Source: SHAN690 sp023262195
Lineage (GTDB): Bacteria; Bacteroidota; Bacteroidia; Flavobacteriales_G; Salibacteraceae
DNA: 64,000 nt
Assembly (NCBI GenBank): GCA_038142005.1
Contig: JAYQJE010000003.1
Span: 391,829-455,828 of the forward strand
Direction: 5' to 3'
Shown: positions 58,193 through 64,000 of the stretch, one piece after another
How the letters are laid out: every line of letters starts with the position of its first letter
Position numbering within the stretch: position 1 is the first letter of the stretch
Program-made: the position numbers and the translations under genes
The notes under the pieces: model-generated
Seen by the model: only the letters and a program-made list of their open reading frames with translations
Database searches by the model: none
What the model was told of the DNA's origin: nothing

Positions 58193-59623
58193 TTACTGAA
58201 TCGCCATCTTCTTTTCAAGGTCACTGATGTAGCTTCTAAATCTCTTGTCCGTATCCATTAAGTTGTTTACGGTTTTGCAAGCGTGCAATACTGTAGCGTG
58301 ATCTTTACCACCACAATGCGCACCAATGCTTGCAAGAGATGCTTTGGTAAGCTGCTTGGCAAAATACATCGCTATTTGGCGGGCTTGAACTACTTCACGC
58401 TTACGAGTCTTTGACTTCATCAACTCGATAGGCAGATCAAAATAGTCGCACACCACTTTCTGGATGTAATCGATGGATACTTCACGCGCAGTGTTGCGCA
58501 CAAACTTATCTATCATCTGCTTAGCCAAGTCCAAGGTGATTGCCTTCTTATTGAGTGAAGCCTGTGCGATTAAGCTAATCAAAGCTCCTTCCAACTCACG
58601 TATGTTGGTGTTAATGCTATACGCTAAGTACTCAATGACTTCCGATGGCAGCTCAATACCTTCGATATACATCTTCTTCTCCAAGATGGCGATCCGTGCT
58701 TCAAGACCCGGAACTTGCAAATCTGCACTCAAGCCCCATTTGAAACGACTTAATAGACGTTGTTCCATGCCCTGCATTTCTACAGGCGCCTTGTCGCTGG
58801 TCAGCACAATCTGCTTTCCTGTTTGATGCAGGTGATTGAATACCGTGAAGAACACATCTTGAGTTTTTTCCTTACCCGCCATAAACTGCACATCATCAAT
58901 GATCAAGCAATCGATCATTTGATAGAAGTGCACAAAATCGTTGGTGGTATTATTTCTTACTGCATCTATAAACTGATGCGTGAACTTTTCTGAAGAAACG
59001 TAAAGGACTGTTTTGTTTGGGTGGTTTTTCTTTATTTCAATTCCGATAGCATGTGCAAGGTGCGTCTTTCCAAGACCTACATTTCCATAGATAAGAAGCG
59101 GATTAAACGAAGTACCTCCAGGCTTTTGTGCCACCGCAAAACCCGCTGATCGGGCTAATCGGTTGCAATCTCCTTCAACAAAATTTTCAAAGCTGTAGTT
59201 TGGATTCAATTGTGAGTCCACCACAACCTTTTTCAATCCTGGAATAATGAATGGATTTTTAATACCCTTATTACCGATATCCAAAGGCATTGTAACGGAC
59301 GGGTTCTTAACCGTGGTAATGTTTGAAGTAGGGATGCGAACTGTGTATGGCTTCGAGGTGGTGTAGTTATTTTCCATCACGATACTATACTCAAGTCGTC
59401 CCTCATCGCCCATTTCCTTTTTCACGGTCTTTTTGAGCAATGCGATGTAGTGTTCTTCTAACCATTCGTAGAAAAACTGACTTGGCACTTGAATGGTCAA
59501 AGTATTGTCCTGTACTTTGATTGGTTTGATGGGTTCAAACCATGTTTTGAACCTTTGAAGGCTCACATTGTCTCGAATTATATCAAGACATCGCTCGCAA
59601 TCTTCCTCGTGGGTTTTTCTCAT
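58193..59623 (-). CDS. dnaA: Chromosomal replication initiator DnaA
   Basis: 476 residues, intact. Domain I (CLDIIRDNVSLQRFKTWFEPI, PSQFFYEWLEEHYIALLKK); variable domain II; AAA+ domain III with Walker A YGNVGLGKTHLAHAIG, Walker B DCLIIDDVQFMAGKEKTQ, and sensor motifs (SRFKWGLSADLQVPGLEAR); domain IV with the DnaA signature (GAHCGGKDHATVLHACKTV) that binds DnaA boxes. It opens duplex DNA at oriC. dnaN and recF are not beside it, as usual for Bacteroidota. A perfect inverted repeat lies 20-40 bp before the start. Confidence 0.98.
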   Translation of the reverse strand: MRKTHEEDCERCLDIIRDNVSLQRFKTWFEPIKPIKVQDNTLTIQVPSQFFYEWLEEHYIALLKKTVKKEMGDEGRLEYSIVMENNYTTSKPYTVRIPTSNITTVKNPSVTMPLDIGNKGIKNPFIIPGLKKVVVDSQLNPNYSFENFVEGDCNRLARSAGFAVAQKPGGTSFNPLLIYGNVGLGKTHLAHAIGIEIKKNHPNKTVLYVSSEKFTHQFIDAVRNNTTNDFVHFYQMIDCLIIDDVQFMAGKEKTQDVFFTVFNHLHQTGKQIVLTSDKAPVEMQGMEQRLLSRFKWGLSADLQVPGLEARIAILEKKMYIEGIELPSEVIEYLAYSINTNIRELEGALISLIAQASLNKKAITLDLAKQMIDKFVRNTAREVSIDYIQKVVCDYFDLPIELMKSKTRKREVVQARQIAMYFAKQLTKASLASIGAHCGGKDHATVLHACKTVNNLMDTDKRFRSYISDLEKKMAIQ

Positions 59624-59642
59624 TTTAGGTTTATATATTAGT

Positions 59643-59663
59643 ATCAGGAAGTATATTCCTGAT
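59643..59663 (+). promoter_or_regulatory. Inverted repeat in the dnaA leader
   Basis: ATCAGGAA (59643-59650), GTATA spacer, TTCCTGAT (59656-59663): perfect 8-bp arms, 20 bp upstream of the dnaA ATG on the minus strand. Could be an operator or a small RNA hairpin; nothing else supports either. Confidence 0.4.
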
Positions 59664-59940
59664 GTTTAACTTAGTGTTAATTGACGAATCACAGGCGAGC
59701 AGCAACTTCCCCGTTCAGCGAGCAAATATGACCAAAAAAAATGAATAAAAAAAGCGAATTAGTACTTGACTTTTTGAAATGTTTTACTTGGTAACAAAAG
59801 TTCTAAAACCGCCATCAGACCTTAGCTGCTTGAATTTCCTCAAGTTATAAAAACCGCCTATTTCTTAACTCTTCTGACAGTCAAGAGAGTAACGTATCTA
59901 GCTTAATGCCTAACATTACCTTAACGCCATTTTAGCACTC
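59664..59940 (-). other. Gene-free dnaA upstream region
   Basis: Between the dnaA leader repeat and the end of the WYL gene I see no ORF, RNA, canonical DnaA box (TTATCCACA) or strong promoter. There is only a weak minus-strand CATATTTG around 59725, one base off the -7 consensus. Confidence 0.5.
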
Positions 59941-60942
59941 CTATTTATACTTTAAGATACATTCAGTTAATACTTGCTTAACCTCATTTTGTATTGATAT
60001 GGGAGATAAAACAGTGGCCTCTTTTCCAAAACCGAGTATGGTAGAAATCAATTCTGGAGTGTTGAGCACAGTCAATTGAATAATCATTCCAGATTTATCC
60101 TGTTCGATTATTTCTTGACTTTCGTGTAGAGGTTGGGTGGTCACATAGGGCGCCATCATAGCACTAAAATGAATTTGCACTTTCAATGGTGCGTCATCCG
60201 TTACCGTAATACCGATGGCAGACTCAAAAAATGCTTTGGAATCGAATGCTTTTGGTCGACTAAACTTGCGATCATCCTCTTTTATCTGTGTAATCCGGTC
60301 AAGACTTAAAGTTCTGATTTTTTCATCCGTAAGGTCAAAACCGAGTAAATACCACCGTCCTCGATACTCTTTTAGTAAGTGAGGCTCAATGGTGTATGTT
60401 TTCGAGTCTTTAGACTGGAACTTGGTATAGGTCAACTCAACTACCTCACTATTCTTACATGCCTTATATAAAGGCTGCAAAAATTCACTCCCTTTATAAT
60501 TACCCACCCGCTCAAACTGAATTACTTCAGCATCGCTTCCGACACTAGTTATGGCCATGCGATCAAAGATCTTTTCAATCGCAGAATCAAACTGCTGAAA
60601 GAGGGGAATATCTCTAAACTGGTATAGCGTTTCAGCGGCAGCTTTAATGGCCTCAAGATCATCATTACTCAAAGGCAGCTCCGCAATGGTAAAATCTGGA
60701 TCTTCATAATAGTATCCACCATATTCTTTACTGAACTTTATCGGAGCGTAATAACCCAACTCCCCTTCATTACGCATCGCCCACAAGTCTTTATCAATGG
60801 TGGATGAAGAAATTCGCTCTCCATCACTTCCGTAAAGTGCTTCTTCACACGCTTGCCTTAAGGCTTCTTTTGAAGGATAGTTTCCACGAATAGTTCGATC
60901 AATAATGCGATAACGCAGTAGGGCAAATTTGTTGGCCGGCAT
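59941..60942 (-). CDS. WYL-domain transcriptional regulator
   Basis: 333 residues. An N-terminal winged-helix-like DNA-binding part (LRYRIIDRTIRGNYPSKEAL and ISSSTIDKDLWAMRNEG), a helical linker, the WYL domain ~150-245 (FLQPLYKACKNSEVVELTYT, then RGRWYLLGFD, a variant of the Trp-Tyr-Leu motif, and IRTLSLDRITQI), and a WCX C-terminal part. Such proteins bind a nucleic-acid or small ligand and regulate stress or defence genes; no defence genes are nearby. It stands alone, divergent from the tRNA-Arg genes. Confidence 0.9.
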   Translation of the reverse strand: MPANKFALLRYRIIDRTIRGNYPSKEALRQACEEALYGSDGERISSSTIDKDLWAMRNEGELGYYAPIKFSKEYGGYYYEDPDFTIAELPLSNDDLEAIKAAAETLYQFRDIPLFQQFDSAIEKIFDRMAITSVGSDAEVIQFERVGNYKGSEFLQPLYKACKNSEVVELTYTKFQSKDSKTYTIEPHLLKEYRGRWYLLGFDLTDEKIRTLSLDRITQIKEDDRKFSRPKAFDSKAFFESAIGITVTDDAPLKVQIHFSAMMAPYVTTQPLHESQEIIEQDKSGMIIQLTVLNTPELISTILGFGKEATVLSPISIQNEVKQVLTECILKYK

Positions 60943-61022
60943 AAAACAAAGTTAACCTGCTATCACAGTAGCGGTTCAAGCAATTCATATAAATATTGAA
61001 TCACAGAAGTCTGATAATAGTT

Positions 61023-61030
61023 TATCTTCG
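61023..61030 (+). promoter_or_regulatory. TATCTTCG -7-like box before tRNA-Arg(ACG)
   Basis: TAnnTTCG variant 13 bp before the tRNA 5' end; TTG at 60996-60998 lies 24 bp upstream, slightly outside the normal spacing. Confidence 0.3.
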
Positions 61031-61043
61031 CGACTTCAAAATT

Positions 61044-61117
61044 GGCCTCGTAGCATAACTGAATAGTGCACCAGATTACGGCTCTGGAGGTTGCAGGTTT
61101 GAATCCTGCCGAGGTCA
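61044..61117 (+). tRNA. tRNA-Arg (anticodon ACG)
   Basis: Cloverleaf: acceptor GGCCTCG/CGAGGTC (one G-U), D-stem GCAT/GTGC, anticodon stem CCAGA/TCTGG with loop TTACGGC, so anticodon ACG (wobble A expected to be inosine), variable AGGTT, T-stem GCAGG/CCTGC with loop TTTGAAT. CCA is not encoded. The D-loop is AACTGAATA and the T-loop TTTGAAT, i.e. the normally invariant G19-C56 pair is replaced by A19-U56. Reads CGU, CGC and CGA codons. Confidence 0.93.
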
Positions 61118-61128
61118 CTAGATGATTG

Positions 61129-61159
61129 AGCCTTGTCGAATACCGACAGGGCTTTTTTT
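61129..61159 (+). terminator. Terminator after tRNA-Arg(ACG)
   Basis: GCCTTGTCG pairs with CGACAGGGC (one G-U) then a run of seven T. Confidence 0.85.
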
Positions 61160-61255
61160 ATGCTGCCATTTGAAACTGTTAAAGCGCATAAGGCATGAAA
61201 GAAGTCCAAAATATTGTACCGGTAACGACTTGCGTCATTTCTCGAACAAAGGGGA

Positions 61256-61284
61256 TTGCACAGTAACCCTGAAAATTATATTTG
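61256..61284 (+). promoter_or_regulatory. Promoter of the tRNA-Arg(TCG) region
   Basis: TTG at 61256-61258, 18-bp spacer, TATATTTG at 61277-61284, then 10 bp to the start of a tRNA-like sequence at 61295. One of the best consensus matches in the window. Confidence 0.6.
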
Positions 61285-61294
61285 CACTTAGAAT

Positions 61295-61350
61295 GGCCCC
61301 GTAGTTCAACTGAATCGTGTGAGATTTAGTTTCCTACAGGTCCACTTCTT
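61295..61350 (+). pseudogene. Degenerate tRNA-Arg copy (5' part)
   Basis: The first 21 bases, GGCCCCGTAGTTCAACTGAAT, are identical to the beginning of the intact tRNA-Arg at 61351. After that only AGATTT and TACAGGT match, the anticodon region is altered or partly deleted, and there is no 3' acceptor strand. It sits directly behind a good promoter, so it was probably once the promoter-proximal tRNA of a tandem pair. Confidence 0.65.
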
Positions 61351-61424
61351 GGCCCCGTAGTTCAACTGAATAGAATATCAGATTTCGGCTCTGAGGGTTA
61401 CAGGTTTGAATCCTGTCGGGGTCA
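61351..61424 (+). tRNA. tRNA-Arg (anticodon TCG)
   Basis: Acceptor GGCCCCG/CGGGGTC (one G-U), D-stem GTTC/GAAT, anticodon stem TCAGA/TCTGA with loop TTTCGGC, so anticodon TCG; variable GGGTT, T-stem ACAGG/CCTGT. Discriminator A at 61424, no encoded CCA. D-loop AACTGAATA and T-loop TTTGAAT again show A19-U56 instead of G19-C56. Decodes CGA (and possibly CGG). Confidence 0.93.
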
Positions 61425-61428
61425 CTAA

Positions 61429-61559
61429 GAAAGCAAAGGTCAAGTGAGGCGATGAGCTGGACCTTTTTTTTTGGATCTGAAATAACGAGCAGAAAGTTTA
61501 CGTTCAAGCGAAGCGATGAAGGAAAAAAATCAATCGGAATACGCTTGACCTTTGCTTTC
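61429..61559 (+). repeat. Inverted repeat after tRNA-Arg(TCG)
   Basis: GAAAGCAAAGGTCAAG at 61429-61444 and its exact reverse complement at 61544-61559, separated by 99 bp. A terminator-like stem (AAGGTC with GGACCTT and T-run, about 61435-61472) overlaps the left arm. No coding content between the arms. Confidence 0.75.
61435..61472 (+). terminator. Terminator-like hairpin after tRNA-Arg(TCG)
   Basis: AAGGTC pairs with the GACCTT portion around an imperfect loop, followed by nine T. Confidence 0.6.
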
Positions 61560-61588
61560 GGAATTCGGAGTGCAAAGGATCACGAAGT

Positions 61589-61604
61589 AATCCTGTCGGG
61601 GTCA
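61589..61604 (+). repeat. Copy of the 3' end of tRNA-Arg
   Basis: AATCCTGTCGGGGTCA repeats bases 61409-61424 of the intact tRNA-Arg exactly, 180 bp downstream and followed by another terminator. No integrase nearby. Confidence 0.7.
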
Positions 61605-61614
61605 ATAGTTGATG

Positions 61615-61645
61615 AAGCCTTGTCGCAAAGCGATGAGGCTTTTTT
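61615..61645 (+). terminator. Terminator after the tRNA-Arg 3' copy
   Basis: GCCTTGTCGC pairs with GCGATGAGGC (several wobble pairs) around AAA, then six T. Confidence 0.75.
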
Positions 61646-61739
61646 GATTGAATGAGCCACGCTATGTTAAAGAGCATACGATGCTGCAGCACAATGAACT
61701 ATTTAGAACATAAGATTCTTGTTGTTGGTTTTAATAACC

Positions 61740-61890
61740 ATGTCAAAGACACCAAAAGCACATCTCCCTCAAAAGATTTGTCCTGTTTGCAATTTACCTT
61801 TCACCTGGAGGAAAAAAATGGAGATTAAATTGGGACAATGTGGTCTATTGCAGCGAACGGTGCAGAAGAAATAAATCCGAATCGGCATGA
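61740..61890 (+). CDS. DUF2256 zinc-ribbon-like small protein (one frameshift)
   Basis: 49 residues when A7 at 61812-61818 is read as A6. Then KICPVCNLPFTWRKKW is followed by RLNWDNVVYCSERCRRNKSE, the DUF2256 signature with CxxC and CxxxC pairs. As printed the frame diverges after the A run. DUF2256 genes are regularly found beside photolyase-related genes, and here the stop overlaps the next start (ATGA). Function unknown, probably metal-binding. Confidence 0.85.
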
Positions 61891-63367
61891 AAAAAATAGG
61901 AATCATTTTCCCGCATCAATTGTTTACTCAATCAGCTTGGTTTTCGGAAGTGGATGAACTTTATCTATCTGAGGAGTTTCTGTTCTTCCGGCAGTATGAA
62001 TTCCACAAACAAAAAATCGCTTTTCACAGGGCCAGTATGAAGTCTTGGGAGAGCGGCATGGTTGATTCGGAAGCCAACATACATTACATCGATGCGCAAG
62101 ATGAGCGAAGTGATGTTCGCATTCTTATTAAAAGACTTGCTGAAACATACCCCAATTTTGAATTGCACACCATTGATCCTACCGACAATTGGTTGAGTAA
62201 GCATATTTCACACGCCTGTGAAACCAATCAGGTACAACACATTCAGCATGAGTCACCACTATTCTTAAACCGTAAAATAGAGCTAGAAAGCTTTTTCAAA
62301 CCAAGCAAGAAAAGCTTTTTCCAAACCTCATTTTATAAACAGCAACGTTCAAAATTGAATCTACTTTTAGAGGCGGACGGAGAGCCTGTGGGAGGAAAGT
62401 GGACCTATGATTCAGACAACCGAAAGAAATATCCGAAAGGAAAGGTTCCACCACCTATCCAATTCCCAGATGCCAATGAAACGTGGATTGAAGCAGTTGA
62501 ATACACAGAAAAGTACTTCAGCGATAATCCTGGGAGTGTTTCAAAAGACCGACTCTATCCAATAAATCAGGCAGATTCCTCAGCATGGCTCGAACAGTTT
62601 TAGAAACCAGATTTCATGAATTTGGTCCGTATGAAGATGCCATCGTCAAGAATGAAATCTTTCTAAATCACAGCATTCTCACACCCATGCTCAATACAGG
62701 GTTGATTTCTCCAAAGACCATCATTGAGCGGACAATGGAGTTTGCCAGTGAACACAATGTACCCATCAACTCAACCGAAGGGTTCATTAGGCAAATCATT
62801 GGCTGGCGAGAGTTTATCCGTGGAATGTACGAAGTGAAAGGAGTGGAAACTCGTACCACAAATTTTTGGGGTTTTAAAAGGAAGATTCCTGCAAGTTTTT
62901 ATGACGGAACTACGGGAATCATGCCCGTTGACGATACCATTAAAAAAGTACTTCGAACGGGATATTGCCACCACATCGAACGCCTTATGATCCTCGGCAA
63001 CTTTATGTTGTTATGTGAGTTTGATCCAGACGAGGTATATCGATGGTTTATGGAGCTTTTTATTGATGCTTATGATTGGGTTATGGTTCCTAATGTATAT
63101 GGTATGAGCCAGTTTTCCGATGGCGGTTTATTTGCCACGAAACCTTACATAAGCAGCTCAAATTACATTTTGAAAATGAGCGACTATAGCAAAGGTGATT
63201 GGCAAAAAACTTGGGACGGCTTGTTTTGGAACTTTATGGATAAGCACCGTGATTTTTTCAAGACAAACCCACGATCATCCATGCTGATCAACACTTTTGA
63301 CAAAATGCAAGCTGAAAAAAGACAGAACCACCTGGAAAATGCAGCAGTATTCCTATCACATTTATAG
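61887..63367 (+). CDS. Cryptochrome/deoxyribodipyrimidine photolyase-related protein (one frameshift)
   Basis: About 493 residues with T4 at 62598-62601 read as T5 (LEQFLETRFHEFGPYEDAI). The N-terminal photolyase-related domain is KKIGIIFPHQLF...EFHKQKIAFHRASMKSW; the C-terminal FAD-binding domain has NHSILTPMLNTGLISP, EGFIRQIIGWREFIRGMYE, GYCHHIERLMILGNFMLLCE and AYDWVMVPNVYGMSQFSDGG. This is the FeS-BCP/CryB (PhrB-like) clade, but the later cluster ligands are replaced: the MSDYCKGC-type site reads MSDYSKGDW. Light-driven repair of (6-4) or pyrimidine dimers, or a sensor, is inferred from the family. Confidence 0.9.
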
Positions 63368-63415
63368 ATTGGATTTATTGGATTAAGTAATAATTTGGTT
63401 GCAAACCAACCAACC

Positions 63416-63634
63416 ATGAATAAAACAGTAAGAAATATCCTTGGAGTAATACTTGGAGTTGTCATAGGAAGCCCCGTCAATATGTTTTTGATCAATATCA
63501 GTGTCAGTATTATTCCACCCCCTGAAGGGGCGGATGTTACAACCATGGAAGGCTTACTAGAGGCTCTCCCTCGATTCGAAGCTAAGCACTACCTCATGCC
63601 CTTTTTGGCGCACGGTATTGGCACGTTAGGTTAG
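63416..63634 (+). CDS. Small membrane protein, probably C-terminally truncated
   Basis: 72 residues from ATG 63416: one N-terminal membrane helix (NILGVILGVVIGSPVNMFLI), a loop IIPPPEGADVTTMEGL, and a second helix start AKHYLMPFLAHGIGTLG, then a stop. In Bacteroidota relatives I recall, the text after PFLAHAxGTL continues for two or three more membrane helices (~60 residues). Here a terminator follows at once, so the 3' half appears lost. Function unknown. Confidence 0.55.
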   Translation: MNKTVRNILGVILGVVIGSPVNMFLINISVSIIPPPEGADVTTMEGLLEALPRFEAKHYLMPFLAHGIGTLG

Positions 63635-63646
63635 TTTAGGATAGGG

Positions 63647-63682
63647 CACCCGGTTCAATTCATTTTGAATCAGGTGTTTTTT
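63647..63682 (+). terminator. Terminator between convergent genes
   Basis: CACC and GGTTCAA pair imperfectly with TTGAATC and GGTG, then seven T; lies between the membrane-protein fragment and the convergent ABC ATPase gene. Confidence 0.65.
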
Positions 63683-64000
63683 TATACCGTCTGTCCCACT
63701 TTAGAAAAGTACTCTTCCAATTCTGCTAGTGTTTGTGAGGACGTTTTTATGTCATTGATTATATGCCCTTTCTCAAGCAACACAATTCGTTCACACACCT
63801 CTGTCACGTGTTGTAAATCATGGCTGCTGATCAACATTGTTACCCCACGATCGGTTTTCAATCGCTTTAATAAATCCTTCAGGCGAATCTGAGTAGATGG
63901 ATCGAGGTTTGCGAACGGTTCATCCAAAACCAAAACTTTTGGATCAAATAGCAGTGCAGCCGCAATACCCACTTTTTCTGATTGCCCTTGCTTAAATCAC
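63682..64000 (-). CDS. ABC transporter ATP-binding protein, C-terminal part (partial; frameshift near the edge)
   Basis: About 106 residues at the window edge; the N-terminus with Walker A lies outside. Signature region SKGQSEKVGIAAALLF, Walker B VLVLDEPFANLDPST, H-loop SSHDLQHVTEVCERIVLLEKG. CCC at 63985-63987 probably should be CCCC, since LSKGQSEK needs one more base; otherwise the frame would start after a stop. Signature S-K-G-Q (not SGGQ) and the short C-terminus suggest a simple transporter of the CcmA/NatA kind. Substrate unknown. Confidence 0.85.

Noticed and set aside
59624..59940. Replication origin next to dnaA
   Set aside because: No TTATCCACA boxes or clear AT-rich unwinding element, and dnaN/recF are absent.
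61295..61350. A third functional tRNA-Arg
   Set aside because: It lacks an anticodon stem-loop and the 3' acceptor strand.
61409..61604. attL/attR of an integrated element at tRNA-Arg
   Set aside because: The direct repeat spans only 180 bp, and there is no integrase or cargo, so it is at most a scar.
1..64000. CRISPR arrays, insertion sequences, prophage or toxin-antitoxin genes
   Set aside because: No repeat-spacer pattern, transposase, integrase or phage structural gene was recognised on either strand.

Overview
The window is chromosomal DNA of a Bacteroidota bacterium, most likely Flavobacteriales; I cannot place the genus. Evidence: several type IX secretion (T9SS) cargo proteins, PorP/SprF and PD40-OmpA proteins, a TonB receptor paired with a DUF4249 lipoprotein, a tmRNA tag ending YALAA, a short group-1 sigma-70 factor, almost no Shine-Dalgarno sites, and promoters of the Bacteroidota form TTG(T)-N17-23-TAnnTTTG.

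Layout. 1-5.3 kb: end of an Omp85 barrel, accD, rpsO, pnp and rpoD. 5.3-14.5 kb (minus): a coupled surface operon of a giant adhesin, PorP/SprF and a PD40-OmpA anchor; the adhesin N-terminus strongly resembles the glycine-rich domain of animal ALK/LTK receptors. 15-25.4 kb: rpe, a saccharopine/alanine-dehydrogenase-like enzyme, tmRNA, pckA, purB, an ABC exporter and a glycosyltransferase. 25.4-29 kb: a broken Cys/Lys-rich peptide, DUF4249 and a TonB receptor. 29.2-35.1 kb: a beta-oxidation operon (MarR, hydroxyacyl-CoA dehydrogenase/enoyl hydratase, thiolase, acyl-CoA dehydrogenase) with a perfect palindrome in front. 35.1-49.6 kb: a PD40/SPOR protein, M16 peptidase, collapsed O-antigen ligase, O-methyltransferase, ATP-grasp enzyme, rsmE, DUF4159, K+ channel, two paralogous T9SS cargoes and ligA. 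49.6-59.6 kb: thioesterase, hutH, hisS, ettA, a LuxR relic, a TPR protein, an RsmI-like methylase, LMW-PTP and dnaA. 59.9-64 kb: a WYL regulator, two tRNA-Arg genes with partial copies, DUF2256 plus a photolyase-related protein, and the edge of an ABC ATPase.

Sequence quality dominates interpretation. At least 25 genes, including pnp, rpoD, rpe, purB, ligA and pckA, carry 1-4 base indels, mostly in short homopolymers, while the protein homology continues in another frame. I read these as base-call or assembly errors and give full-length spans. A smaller set looks like real decay or loss: the LuxR remnant with in-frame stops, the O-antigen ligase lacking its middle, two truncated membrane proteins and the tRNA-Arg fragments.
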